Below are positions 33,513-42,149 of a DNA stretch of 64,000 nt, one piece after another. Position numbers and translations under genes: made by a program. Origin of the DNA: Neisseria dumasiana. Its GTDB lineage: Bacteria > Pseudomonadota > Gammaproteobacteria > Burkholderiales > Neisseriaceae. Under the pieces are notes generated by a model that searched no databases, had not been told where the DNA came from, and saw only the letters and a list, made by a program, of their open reading frames with translations. The stretch covers positions 1,922,001-1,986,000 of the forward strand of contig NZ_CP091509.1 in assembly GCF_022870885.1 (NCBI RefSeq), written 5' to 3'. Each line of letters opens with the position of its first letter. Position 1 is the first letter of the stretch.

Positions 33513-34583
33513 TTCAAATTTGAAGTGCAACTTTCCACAACAGAAAAAGGCCAGTATGCGGTAGCATACGGCCTTTCCTGCAAGAAAGATTGCATATGAG
33601 CTACACACAACTGACCCAAGACGAACGATACCACATCCAATACCTGTCCCGCCACCACAGCATCAGCGAAATCGCCAAACGGCTTAACCGCCATAAAAGC
33701 ACCATCAGCCGCGAAATCAAACGGCACTGCCCGCAAGGGCAGCAATACAGTGCCAAAAAAGCCCAACAGCAAAGCCGGCTTACCAAGCAGCGCAAAAGAA
33801 AGCCCTATAAGCTCCATTCGCAGCTGATCCAACACATCGCTACCCTCATCCGCCGCAAACTCAGCCCCGAGCAAGTGTGCGCCTATTTGCACAAACACCA
33901 CCAAATCACACTCCACCACAGCACCGTCTATAACTATCTGCGCGACGACAAAAGCAACGGCGGCACTTTGTGGCAGCATCTCAGAATATGCAGCAAATCC
34001 TACCGTAAACGCTACGGCAGCACATGGAGCAGAGGCAAAGTACCCGACCGCATAGGCATTGAAAACCGACCCGCCATCGTCGACGAAAAATCCCGTATAG
34101 GCGACTGGGAAGCCGACACCATCGTCGGCAAAGATCAGAAAAGCGCATTATTGACACTGGTCGAACGGGTTACCCGCTACACCATTATCTGCAAATTGAA
34201 GAACTTCAAAGCCCAAGATACGGCCAATGCCGTCATTCGGGCGCTGAGGGCGCATAAAGACAGGGTGCACACCATCACCATGGATAACGGCAAGGAATTC
34301 TACCGCCACACCCGGATAGCCAAAGCATTGGCAGCGGAAACTTATTTCTGCCGCCCTTACCGTTCTTGGGAAAAGGCGCTGAATGAAAACACCAACGGAC
34401 TCATCCGCCAATACTTCCCCAAACAAACGGATTTCCGCAACATTAGTGAGCGGGAAATACGCAGGGTTCAGGATGAGCTGAACCACCGGCCAAGAAAAAC
34501 ACTTGGCTATGAAACGCCAAGTGTTTTATTCTTGAATCTGTTCCAACCACTACTACCTGAGTGTTGCACTTGAAATTAGAATC
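33513..34583 (+). mobile_element. IS1655-like insertion sequence (IS30 family)
   Basis: About 1.07 kb bounded by inverted ends reading AATTTGAAGTGCAAC on the left and, on the other strand, AATTTCAAGTGCAAC on the right; the exact edges and target duplication are uncertain by a few bases. A hairpin (AGGCC-GTATGC/GCATAC-GGCCT, about 33546-33575) before the transposase would block read-through translation, and another lies near its 3' end. It sits between virB4 and virB5 without breaking either, though it could interfere with the operon's transcript. Confidence 0.85.
33590..34573 (+). CDS. IS30-family transposase (IS1655 type)
   Basis: 327 residues; an in-frame ATG six bases later (33596) may be the true start. 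The N-terminal helix-turn-helix ISEIAKRLNRHKSTISREIKRH binds the inverted ends. The DDE core is intact: IGDWEADTIVGK, the second Asp in TITMDNGKEF, and the Glu in YRSWEKALNENTNGLIRQYFPK. Both the frame and the ends are whole, so the element may be active. Confidence 0.95.
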   Translation: MHMSYTQLTQDERYHIQYLSRHHSISEIAKRLNRHKSTISREIKRHCPQGQQYSAKKAQQQSRLTKQRKRKPYKLHSQLIQHIATLIRRKLSPEQVCAYLHKHHQITLHHSTVYNYLRDDKSNGGTLWQHLRICSKSYRKRYGSTWSRGKVPDRIGIENRPAIVDEKSRIGDWEADTIVGKDQKSALLTLVERVTRYTIICKLKNFKAQDTANAVIRALRAHKDRVHTITMDNGKEFYRHTRIAKALAAETYFCRPYRSWEKALNENTNGLIRQYFPKQTDFRNISEREIRRVQDELNHRPRKTLGYETPSVLFLNLFQPLLPECCT

Positions 34584-34644
34584 TAAGGGTATTTGCTTTT
34601 GTCCGCCATTTGGCGGCTTTTTCTTTATCTAAAGTGAGGTAATC

Positions 34645-35313
34645 ATGAATATTCGAAAATTCAAAAAATCTGCTGTCGCCGTTCTTGTTTCAGCAGGCTT
34701 GATGCTCGGTTCTTCAACGGCTGCCGTTGCAGCCGGTATTCCTGTTTTTGACGGTGCGGCTGTTGCCCAAGCTATCCAACAAGGGATTCAGATGGGAGAG
34801 CAGATTCAAAACCAAATCAAACAGATTTCCGAACTGAAAAGCCAGTTAAAGGCGATTACCGGAAATCGGAATTTGGGTAATATCCTGAAAACCGAAGCAC
34901 TCGAGCAATTGCCGGACGAGTGGAAGTCGGTTTACAGCCAAGCCATGAAGGCTAAAAACGGGAACTTTAAAGATTTACTGAGTTCCAAAGGCTATGACAA
35001 GAATGCGGACAATGACCGTTTGGTTAAGCATTACGATCTGACTTTAAAGGCTATTAAAGATTCAGAGCTACGTTTTAAAAACATCAAGGCATTGATGAAT
35101 CAGGTCAACACAACCCAAGATGCGAAGGCGGCTGCCGACCTGATGAACCGTATTCAATTGGAAAATGCCTATATCCAGCAAAACCAAACCCAATTGGATA
35201 TGTTGGAACGCTTTATGGCGTTGGACGAAAAAGTACAATTTAAGAAACGGCAGGCCGTTGATAGCTGTATTCGCCAAAACCGTATCAACAACACAAATAA
35301 ATCCTGTGGTTAA
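34645..35313 (+). CDS. virB5: VirB5-like pilus-tip protein
   Basis: 222 residues. A signal peptide (about 1-29, ending VAAG) precedes a helical domain with IQQGIQMGEQIQNQIKQISELKSQLKAITG, the VirB5/TraC pattern. VirB5 lies at the pilus tip and helps in cell contact. The last residues, with DSCIRQNRINNTN and two cysteines, also occur at the end of the next gene's product, which is unusual. Good AGTGAGG before the ATG. Confidence 0.88.
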   Translation: MNIRKFKKSAVAVLVSAGLMLGSSTAAVAAGIPVFDGAAVAQAIQQGIQMGEQIQNQIKQISELKSQLKAITGNRNLGNILKTEALEQLPDEWKSVYSQAMKAKNGNFKDLLSSKGYDKNADNDRLVKHYDLTLKAIKDSELRFKNIKALMNQVNTTQDAKAAADLMNRIQLENAYIQQNQTQLDMLERFMALDEKVQFKKRQAVDSCIRQNRINNTNKSCG

Positions 35314-35333
35314 ATATTGAAAGGACATCTGAA

Positions 35334-35540
35334 ATGAAACTTCAACTGTTGGGCTTAATCAGTGCGGCTTTGTTATTATCTGCCTGCGGAAAATCCGAAG
35401 AAGAGAAGTTTTATGAAAAGATGAACAAGGATATGGAAATCAGCAAAATCCGCCAAGAACGTGATAGTTGTATTCGTCAAAATCGAATCAACAATACTAA
35501 TGTGGATTGTCACAAGAAGTTTCCTATACCTGAAAATTAA
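35334..35540 (+). CDS. Small lipoprotein (EexN-like candidate)
   Basis: 68 residues. Lipobox LLSAC (Cys about 18) after a hydrophobic signal; mature part is about 50 residues, charged, and ends with DSCIRQNRINNTNVDCHKKF, nearly the same as the end of VirB5. Small lipoproteins in this place between virB5 and virB6 often act in entry exclusion (EexN), blocking redundant transfer into cells that hold the element. That role is inferred from position and size. Confidence 0.7.
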   Translation: MKLQLLGLISAALLLSACGKSEEEKFYEKMNKDMEISKIRQERDSCIRQNRINNTNVDCHKKFPIPEN

Positions 35541-35557
35541 CCACGATTAACCATATA

Positions 35558-35586
35558 AAGCCACCGGTAAAACGGTGGCTTTTTAA
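35558..35586 (+). terminator. Hairpin upstream of virB6
   Basis: AAAGCCACCG and CGGTGGCTTT form a 10-bp stem with T run, between the lipoprotein gene and virB6. Another in-operon hairpin like that before virB2. Confidence 0.8.
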
Positions 35587-35598
35587 TTGGAGACGTTT

Positions 35599-36579
35599 AT
35601 GTCTACTTTTTTTGCAGACGTGGCAAAAACGCTTGGCGCAGATTTGGGGCAGAATCTTCTTGATAAAACCGGGGACTTTATCAGTCAGATTTCCCCGTTG
35701 TTTCTCTCAGGCTTCTCCCTGTATGTGCTGTTGGTGATATGGGACTATTACGGACAAAGTTTTGATACCACGCTGGTTGATTTCATCAAAAAATGTTGCG
35801 GTTGGATGGTTATTATCAGTCTTGCCTTTGCCCCGGCAGCGTACATGAAACTGGCCGTACTTACATACGGTTTACCGGATGAAATTGCAGGTATTTTTGC
35901 CGGCGGTTATACCGTTGATGCTTCCGCATTGGATGCCAGTTGGAAACTGTTAATGGATTTGCTGTATAGCATTTCTAAATTACATGAACAATATCAATGG
36001 TATGACTTGGGGGTGCATTTCGGTTTAGCAGTGAAGATAAGTGCCATTATCCTTGTTTGTGGTGCATTGGTTGTCGGACTATCGTTTGCCTTTTATATGG
36101 TGGCAAAAATATCACTGGCATTGGTTTTGATGATCGGACCGCTTTTTCTCGCGTTCATGCTTTTTCCTGCCACCCGTCAATATGCAATCAATTGGATCGG
36201 ACAATGTATGAACCATATCATCACCTGCACGATGTTTGTTTTGCTGGCTAAAGTCCAAATGACCGCATTTGATAAAGCAATCAATATGGCACTCAGTGGC
36301 GGGGTGGCTGATTATGCTGCTGCCGAATTGCTGCCGCCGTTGTTTTTATTGCAAACCATTATTTTCCTAGTGGTTGTTTTCAATATTCCAAGCATCGCTT
36401 CTGCTTTAACCGGTGGAGCCATATTGTCAGGTGCAACCCGACACTTGAACTCTTTGGCAGGCGGCATGGGTACTGTCGGCCGCTTGGCCGGTCGTGCCGG
36501 TGGAGCTATGTTGTCTGCTGCCTCTACACGGCGCAGCGGCGGCGGTATCTCCCCTATGCTCAACAAGCGGCCTTCTTAA
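35599..36579 (+). CDS. virB6: VirB6-like polytopic channel protein
   Basis: 326 residues from the ATG with GGAG seven bases upstream. Six or so membrane helices (for example about 32-52, 62-84, 145-170 and 175-198, 245-265) and the TrbL/VirB6 motif around the Trp in INWIGQCMNHIITCTMFVLL. It forms the inner-membrane pore for substrate passage. The C-terminal tail is Gly/Ala/Arg-rich and cytoplasmic. Confidence 0.9.
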   Translation: MSTFFADVAKTLGADLGQNLLDKTGDFISQISPLFLSGFSLYVLLVIWDYYGQSFDTTLVDFIKKCCGWMVIISLAFAPAAYMKLAVLTYGLPDEIAGIFAGGYTVDASALDASWKLLMDLLYSISKLHEQYQWYDLGVHFGLAVKISAIILVCGALVVGLSFAFYMVAKISLALVLMIGPLFLAFMLFPATRQYAINWIGQCMNHIITCTMFVLLAKVQMTAFDKAINMALSGGVADYAAAELLPPLFLLQTIIFLVVVFNIPSIASALTGGAILSGATRHLNSLAGGMGTVGRLAGRAGGAMLSAASTRRSGGGISPMLNKRPS

Positions 36580-36602
36580 CCTTAATCATGTAGGAGTACA
36601 AT

Positions 36603-37064
36603 ATGACCGCCCGTCTGTCTTGGGTAGTGTATATCCAATATTTTGCTATCGGTGTCCTGCTGTATTTATTTGTCGTTTCATCGGCATTTTCGATTATATC
36701 GGGGCTACTCGGCTTGGCTTTGGGAAAAGTTGCCGCCCAGAGTGTATTTTACGGGTTGACGTTGCTGTATTTGTCCGGCTTCGGATGGGTGATGTTCCAA
36801 CTGAGCCGCTGTCGCGCCTATGTTGATGAAACAGGAGTATGGTATTACAGCGGCCTGCTGCCCTGGGCAAAAGGCATACGCGGCATACGGTGGGAAAACT
36901 TCGATCAAGTACAGTATGGGCAAAGCGTCTTTGGATGGGCTGCCCATAGCTACACCGTTTACCTGTTGGACAGATACGGTAGAACTGTTACCATTAGAAA
37001 TCTGTACAACGGACGCGATTGGAGTGCCGAAGTAAACAATTATGCTTTTGAGCATATAAGGTAA
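36603..37064 (+). CDS. Membrane protein with PH-like C-terminal region
   Basis: 153 residues. Two membrane helices (about 10-38 and 45-67) are followed by a beta-rich segment CRAYVDETGVWYYSGLLPWAKGIRGIRWENFDQVQYG of the kind seen in bacterial PH-domain membrane proteins. It is not a standard virB gene; its place between virB6 and virB7 suggests an accessory transfer or entry-exclusion role. The ATG follows TAGGAGTACAAT. Confidence 0.65.
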   Translation: MTARLSWVVYIQYFAIGVLLYLFVVSSAFSIISGLLGLALGKVAAQSVFYGLTLLYLSGFGWVMFQLSRCRAYVDETGVWYYSGLLPWAKGIRGIRWENFDQVQYGQSVFGWAAHSYTVYLLDRYGRTVTIRNLYNGRDWSAEVNNYAFEHIR

Positions 37065-37084
37065 GCCCAAAAGGAGAATCCATC

Positions 37085-37249
37085 ATGAAAATGCTGTTAG
37101 GAATAGGTGTGGTATGGGCACTGGTTTTGGTTGCCTACTTCAACCGGGATAGTAACATTGCTCCGGCAATTATGATGATTTTGATTTTTCCCGCTGCATT
37201 GTTTGCAGTGGCCTGTTCCGGTCGTCGCCGTGATTGGTACGACGACTGA
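37085..37249 (+). CDS. Small membrane protein
   Basis: 54 residues: ATG at 37085 after AAAGGAGAATCC, stop at 37247. Two hydrophobic helices (about 3-17 and 25-44) and a basic-acidic tail CSGRRRDWYDD. It follows the PH-like membrane protein by 20 bases and could be a partner. Unknown. Confidence 0.6.
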   Translation: MKMLLGIGVVWALVLVAYFNRDSNIAPAIMMILIFPAALFAVACSGRRRDWYDD

Positions 37250-37266
37250 TTTTAGACGACAACAGC

Positions 37267-37298
37267 TAAAGCCCGACAAGATATCTTGTCGGGCTTTA
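37267..37298. terminator. Perfect 32-bp palindrome upstream of virB7
   Basis: TAAAGCCCGACAAGAT and its exact complement with no loop. As RNA it would form a strong stem ending in CTTTA, between the small membrane gene and virB7. Confidence 0.75.
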
Positions 37299-37322
37299 TG
37301 TTTACCGACAAGGAATACCGCT

Positions 37323-37442
37323 ATGAAGAAAGTTATATTACTGGCAGTTTTGGCTGCCATTCTCTCGGCCTGTTCATCATCACCCAAACAGCCTTACGGA
37401 CAGGCTTTTCCGATTAACGCTCAACAGAACGGGATGAAATAA
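37323..37442 (+). CDS. virB7: VirB7-like lipoprotein
   Basis: 39 residues. Lipobox LSAC (Cys about 17), mature peptide about 23 residues with SSSPKQPYGQAFPIN. VirB7 is the small outer-membrane lipoprotein that stabilises VirB9 in the core complex. The TAA overlaps the virB8 ATG (TAATG), so translation is coupled. Confidence 0.8.
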   Translation: MKKVILLAVLAAILSACSSSPKQPYGQAFPINAQQNGMK

Positions 37443-38185
37443 TGTTCAAACGCAAATCCAATAAACAACCTCAAACACCCGAGCAATTGCAAAAAGAGCA
37501 GAAAAAAAGCGTTCATAAAGAAGTGAACCAAATGATCAACATGGCTTTAGGTTTTGAAAAATCTCTCGTTGACGAAGCTCAGAAGAATGCACGCACTTGG
37601 AAACGGGTAGGTATCGGCAGCCTTGTCATTGTCGGTTTAGCAGTTGCTGCCGTTATGGGGCTGACACCATTAAAGGAAGCCGTGCCTTATGTTGCCCGCG
37701 TCAATGATACTACCGGAGCGGTGGATATCATGACCACGATAAAAAATAAAGAAATGAAATATGACGAAGTAACTAACCGTTATTGGCTTTCGCAATATGT
37801 CCGTTATCGTGAAGCATACGACTGGAACACGATTCAGGCCACTTATGATGCAACCAATCTGCTTAGTTCTCCCGCGATACAGACTGAGTTCAGAAACATC
37901 TACAACCATGCTGCCGCGCCGCATAAGATGTTGAAAAACCATTTTAAAACAACGGTAAAAGTAACCAATATCTCGTTTGTAGGTGATATGGCTCAAGTTC
38001 GTTTTGAAAAGAGAACCATACCGGTAGGGGCGGATGCGGATACCAAATCTGCACCTCCGCAAAAGATGATTGCCACAATGGCATTTGAATTCAAGTCAAC
38101 ACCGATGAGTGAAGCCGACCGCCTGATAAATCCGCTGGGCTTTCAGGTGTTGAGTTACAACGTCACTGAAGAGGTTGCACCATGA
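37442..38185 (+). CDS. virB8: VirB8-like inner-membrane protein
   Basis: 247 residues. A cytoplasmic N-terminus (1-58), one membrane helix (about 60-78, VGIGSLVIVGLAVAAVMGL) and a periplasmic NTF2-like domain with YWLSQYVRYREAYDWNTIQATYD and LINPLGFQVLSYNVTEEV at the end. It links the inner-membrane parts to the VirB7/9/10 core. Overlaps virB9 by four bases. Confidence 0.93.
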   Translation: MFKRKSNKQPQTPEQLQKEQKKSVHKEVNQMINMALGFEKSLVDEAQKNARTWKRVGIGSLVIVGLAVAAVMGLTPLKEAVPYVARVNDTTGAVDIMTTIKNKEMKYDEVTNRYWLSQYVRYREAYDWNTIQATYDATNLLSSPAIQTEFRNIYNHAAAPHKMLKNHFKTTVKVTNISFVGDMAQVRFEKRTIPVGADADTKSAPPQKMIATMAFEFKSTPMSEADRLINPLGFQVLSYNVTEEVAP

Positions 38186-39021
38186 TAAAACCTACCTTGT
38201 TGATAACCGGCCTGATGGCCGGTTTTTCGTTTCAGACGGCCACGGCCGCAGTCAATCCCAAACATTCCTCTTTCGATACAAGGATTCAGCATGTCAATCA
38301 CAATCCCTACGATGTGGTTGTCGTTAGAGCAAAAGTTGGTTATGCCTCACTGCTTCAGCTGGAAGAAGGTGAAACGGTTGATGTGGCTAATCCTGTCAAT
38401 GAAGGTTTGGTGACCGGCTACGGTAAGGCATGGGGTTTTTCTGTCCGTGGCAACAATATTTTTTTCAAGCCGACGAAGCCGCAACCGGCAACCAATCTGC
38501 TGATGGTTTCCAATAAAAACCGCCGCTATTCGCTCGATTTGAAAATGTCCAATCAAAACCACCCGCCAACCTATGTACTCGAATTCCGCTATCCGAAAGA
38601 AGCGCGCAAACGACAGCAGGCCGAGATGGCTAAATACGCCAACGCGGAAGCCGTACTTCGTATGGAGGAAGCACGCAATCCCGTTCGTAAAGGATACAAC
38701 CTTGACTATTGGGGGCGGGGTAAAAAATCGTTGGCACCAACGGAAATTTACGACAACGGACGCTTTACCTACTTCCGTTTCGATAATGCAAAAGACCTGC
38801 CTGCGGTATTCCGGGTTAAAGCCGACGGTACGGAAGCTGCCGTCAACAGCCACGTTGAAGGTGATACTTTGGTTGTACATGAAACAGCCAAGCATTTTGT
38901 ACTGCGTTTGGGTAAATCGGTTCTCGGCATCGAAAACCGCAGTTACAACCCCAAAGGTAAATTCAACATTACCGGTACGACCCAAAGTCGCACTGTACGC
39001 ATGAAAAAGGAGAAGAAATGA
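38182..39021 (+). CDS. virB9: VirB9-like outer-membrane core protein
   Basis: 279 residues. Signal peptide (about 1-22, TATAA) and two beta domains; the N-terminal one with DTRIQHVNHNPYDVVVVRAKVGYASLLQLEEGE and the C-terminal one with YWGRGKKSLAPTEIYDNGRFTYFRF, both typical. With VirB7 and VirB10 it forms the outer-membrane ring. An uptake sequence is embedded in the signal-peptide codons. Overlaps virB10 by four bases. Confidence 0.94.
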   Translation: MIKPTLLITGLMAGFSFQTATAAVNPKHSSFDTRIQHVNHNPYDVVVVRAKVGYASLLQLEEGETVDVANPVNEGLVTGYGKAWGFSVRGNNIFFKPTKPQPATNLLMVSNKNRRYSLDLKMSNQNHPPTYVLEFRYPKEARKRQQAEMAKYANAEAVLRMEEARNPVRKGYNLDYWGRGKKSLAPTEIYDNGRFTYFRFDNAKDLPAVFRVKADGTEAAVNSHVEGDTLVVHETAKHFVLRLGKSVLGIENRSYNPKGKFNITGTTQSRTVRMKKEKK

Positions 39022-39242
39022 GCCGTAATCATATTCCTTCCGAAGAAGACCGTCAGACCCTGCAAGAGCGCATCGGCGATAACACTATCGAACGCGGTAT
39101 CCCTACAAACCTCAATACGAAAAAAAAGAACAGTATGCTGGGTTTTGTGCTGTTCCTTATAGGCTTGATGGTTGCAGGCTTGGCTATCGGCGGCTTGATG
39201 ATGTTTGCCGGCGGTTCTGACGAAACACCGGTTAAAAAAGAG

Positions 39243-39955
39243 GGGGCTGAAGTAGATTAGCCCTAAACACCACACCAAAGCCGCAAAGTTTTTAACTGCT
39301 GCCTTGGTGTCCCGAAGTTAAAACGAAACTCACATTCTTTCAAGAACAGAGGAAAAGATTTTCGGTCGATTCCGTTGTATTTGCGCAAGACACGTTTCGC
39401 CTGATTCCAAAAATTCTCAATGCCGTTGATATGGTTGTGTCGGTCGGCAAACTTTTTGCTGTGATTAATCCTGTGATGGTGAAAACCGCTGACATCCAAC
39501 ACGTCGTAACTGCTCAGGCAGTCCGTATAAACTACGCTATCAGGTGTAATTTTCCTTGTAATAACAGGAAATAAACTTTCCTTTCGGGCATTATTCACTA
39601 CAACCGTATAAACCTTACCTCCACGTTTAAGGATACCGAAAACCACCACTTTACCTGCTGCTCCCCTACCGCGCTTTCCTTTACGCTTACCGCCGAAATA
39701 GCTCTCATCCAATTCTATAGCGCCCTCAAAAACCTGATCTGCTTCCAAAGCCAAATGATGGCTGATAACAAGACGGATTTTACGGTAGAAGAGAATAGCC
39801 GTATTGGGCTGAATACCCAAGATATCGGCAGCAGAACGTGCGGTTACTTCCAATACAAAATATTCAAGCAGTTTTCTTTGCAGACTCTTCTTTAACTTAC
39901 AGTGGGTTATCTTCATTTTGGCAGCCTATCATGACTGCTAATCTACGTCAGCCCC
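39243..39955 (-). mobile_element. IS1016-like insertion sequence (IS1595 family)
   Basis: 713 bp. The 19-bp inverted ends are GGGGCTGAAGTAGATTAGC on the left and GGGGCTGACGTAGATTAGC on the right (other strand), one mismatch. Flanks carry a perfect 8-bp target duplication AAAAAGAG (39235-39242 and 39956-39963). Ends, size and transposase agree with IS1016. The insertion interrupts virB10. Confidence 0.95.
39263..39916 (-). CDS. IS1595-family transposase (IS1016 type)
   Basis: 217 residues. The ISXO2-like transposase core is intact: DDE-type residues in AIELDESYFGGKRKGKRGRGAAGK, VVYTDCLSSY and the HxxGIENFWNQAKRVLRKYNGI block. A helix-turn-helix (LEVTARSAADILGIQPNTAILFYRKIR) leads. The frame is open, so the element may still move. 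Confidence 0.95.
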   Translation of the reverse strand: MKITHCKLKKSLQRKLLEYFVLEVTARSAADILGIQPNTAILFYRKIRLVISHHLALEADQVFEGAIELDESYFGGKRKGKRGRGAAGKVVVFGILKRGGKVYTVVVNNARKESLFPVITRKITPDSVVYTDCLSSYDVLDVSGFHHHRINHSKKFADRHNHINGIENFWNQAKRVLRKYNGIDRKSFPLFLKECEFRFNFGTPRQQLKTLRLWCGV

Positions 39956-40950
39956 AAAAAGAGGAAGAAACTGTCAATAATAAAGCCGGTAGTAAAAGCT
40001 TTGCATCTGAACAGGAAGAAATCTTGGAAATGACGCAAAAGCCCGAAATTACCGCTTCAGAACCTGCGAAAGAAGAAAAAGTTGCAGCTGCTTCTTCTGT
40101 ATCCGACAAGGTAACTATCAATGAAACCTCAATTCCGGCTCAAGTTCCGCCGCCACCCGACGAACGTTTGGATTCGGACTTGTCTCCACAAGGGCTAGGC
40201 AATTCCGGCAGCAATGCAGCCGGTCAAATTGCGTCAATTGGGGAAAGAGGTAGCATGGATGGGAATCTTTCTACCGGTAACATCTCTTCCCCTTCTGATA
40301 ACGCCTTAACAGCCAAGTTGCGTCCCGGAGCATATCAGACGGCGTTAGCAGAAAGCCGTGGCGATTTAACGTATGTATTGGGTAGAGGTACAGGGATTCC
40401 TTGTGTTACCACAAGCAAAATTGTAACCACTCATCCCGGCTTAGCCCGCTGCCAAGTAACCAAAGACGTATATTCTGCGAACGGCAAAACACTTTTGGTC
40501 GAGCGCGGTTCAACCGTCATCGGAGAGCAAACCTCCGCATTGACGCAGGGTCAGGCACGGGTGTTTGTTTTGTGGAACACCCTTGAAACACCTGAAGGTA
40601 TCCGTGTGGCGATAGACAGTCCCGGCGGTGATGCGCTTGGTGCGTCAGGCCATCCGGCTAAAGTCAAACACCATTTTTGGCGCAGAATCGGCGGTGCGGT
40701 CATGATCAGCATGATACAAGATGTTGTGGCTGTCGCAGGAAACCGCCGTAGCAGCAAGGGAACCGATGTGAGTTTTGAAAGCACAACAGAATCCGCTCAG
40801 GACTTGGCAACCGAGATATTGAAAAACAGCATTAATATTCCGCCGACAGGTTATGTCAATCAAGGCACGGAAATCATGATTTTTGCTGCCCGCGATGTCG
40901 ATTTTTCAGGGGTATATGAAAATATTACCGTTCCGGGTGCCTACTGACCA

Positions 40951-40983
40951 CAAGCCGTTTCCCATATGGGAACGGCTTTTTTG
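40951..40983 (+). terminator. Terminator between virB10 and virB11
   Basis: AAGCCGTTTCCCAT and ATGGGAACGGCTT pair with no loop to speak of, followed by TTTTTT. Confidence 0.8.
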
Positions 40984-41016
40984 AGGTATCCACAATAAGT
41001 ATTTTGAGAGAAAGAT

Positions 41017-42111
41017 ATGGCTCACGACAATTCAGTATCATCCCGAAATTTATTGGAAAAGTTACGACTGACTGAATATCTCAATATGCCGGGAATAACG
41101 GAAGTATTTATTAACCGGCCGGGCGAAGTATTTTTGGAAGGTGCCGATGGCCGCCGCCGATTAGAAAGAGAGGATTTGACTTTCCATACATTGGAAAAGT
41201 TGGCGAACACTTTGTGTACTTATAACAAAAAATATATCTCCCACGAATCTCCCATTCATTCCGTTACCTTACCTGATGGCGAACGTGGTCACATCATGAT
41301 GCCGCCTTCCTGCGAAGACGGAACAATGGTGTTCGCCTTCCGTAAACCATCGAACAACCGTTTCAGCTTGGATGACTATATCAATACAGGCCGTCTGAAA
41401 GACTTTAACGATGTATCATCTCACGGTGTACCTGAACGTCGTATGGCATCCGAAATTGAAATTGACAGCCGTTATGTCCGTGATGTTTGCGACAAGATGA
41501 AGTTGCCGCACGATGTAAAGTTGGCTGACTGGCAGTATAAGATGTTGGAACACAAAGCCAATGGGAATTTGGTCGAGTTTTTTAAAATAGCGATTGCCCG
41601 TAAGTTAAATATCTGCATGGTTGGCGGCACGGGTTCCGGTAAAACCACGTTTACTAAAGCCCTTGCCGACTTAATTCCCGAAAACGAGCGTTTGATTACC
41701 ATTGAAGACACGCACGAATTGAGCCTGCCCAACCATCCTAACCATGCCCATCTTTTTTATAAAGAACACATTTCGGCCAAAATGATCGTTGCTGCCTGTA
41801 TGCGGCTGAAACCTGACCGTATATTTTTGACAGAGCTTCGCGGTGATGAAGCATGGGATTACTTGGCCGCACTCAATACGGGACACCCGGGTGGGTTAAC
41901 TTCGGTCCATGCCAATGATGCCCGCTCCGTTCATTATCGTATCGCGCAGCTGGCGATGGAATCTCCGGCAGGGAAAAGTATGGATCATTCGTACATACTG
42001 AATACTGTTCGGGCAACCATTGATGTGATTTGTTACTTTGAAAAAACCCGCATGACCGAGTTGTATTTCGATCCGGTTGAAAAATTCTATGCCATGAGCG
42101 GCCGTCTGTGA
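41017..42111 (+). CDS. virB11: VirB11-like hexameric ATPase
   Basis: 364 residues. N-terminal domain with ITEVFINRPGEVFLE, C-terminal RecA-like domain with Walker A GGTGSGKTTF near residue 205, Asp box ITIEDTHELSLPNHPNH, and ELRGDEAWDYLAALNTGHPGGLTSVHAN (His box). It powers substrate transfer and pilus production together with VirB4 and VirD4. An uptake sequence sits in the coding sequence near 41389. Confidence 0.95.
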   Translation: MAHDNSVSSRNLLEKLRLTEYLNMPGITEVFINRPGEVFLEGADGRRRLEREDLTFHTLEKLANTLCTYNKKYISHESPIHSVTLPDGERGHIMMPPSCEDGTMVFAFRKPSNNRFSLDDYINTGRLKDFNDVSSHGVPERRMASEIEIDSRYVRDVCDKMKLPHDVKLADWQYKMLEHKANGNLVEFFKIAIARKLNICMVGGTGSGKTTFTKALADLIPENERLITIEDTHELSLPNHPNHAHLFYKEHISAKMIVAACMRLKPDRIFLTELRGDEAWDYLAALNTGHPGGLTSVHANDARSVHYRIAQLAMESPAGKSMDHSYILNTVRATIDVICYFEKTRMTELYFDPVEKFYAMSGRL

Positions 42112-42124
42112 CGGCTGTTTTTTT
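42103..42124 (+). terminator. Terminator at end of virB11
   Basis: GCCGTC/GACGGC stem overlapping the virB11 stop codon with seven T following. Confidence 0.75.
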
Positions 42125-42149
42125 GTAGGTTGAGAAGAAAGGTATTTCA

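Larger units (their letters stand above)
39018..40947 (+). pseudogene. virB10: virB10, split by an IS1016-like insertion
   Basis: The 5' part (39018-39242) codes for the cytoplasmic tail and membrane helix (about residues 42-63). The 3' part (39964-40947) codes for the acidic/proline-rich linker (PAQVPPPPDERL) and the TrbI/VirB10 beta-barrel domain with the FVLWNTLETPEGIRVAIDSPGGDALGASG region and the antenna. Joining the two across one copy of the 8-bp duplication restores one frame. As it stands the 5' fragment stops just inside the element at 39258-39260. A start at 39931 within the element could express the 3' part, but without membrane anchor. Confidence 0.92.
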
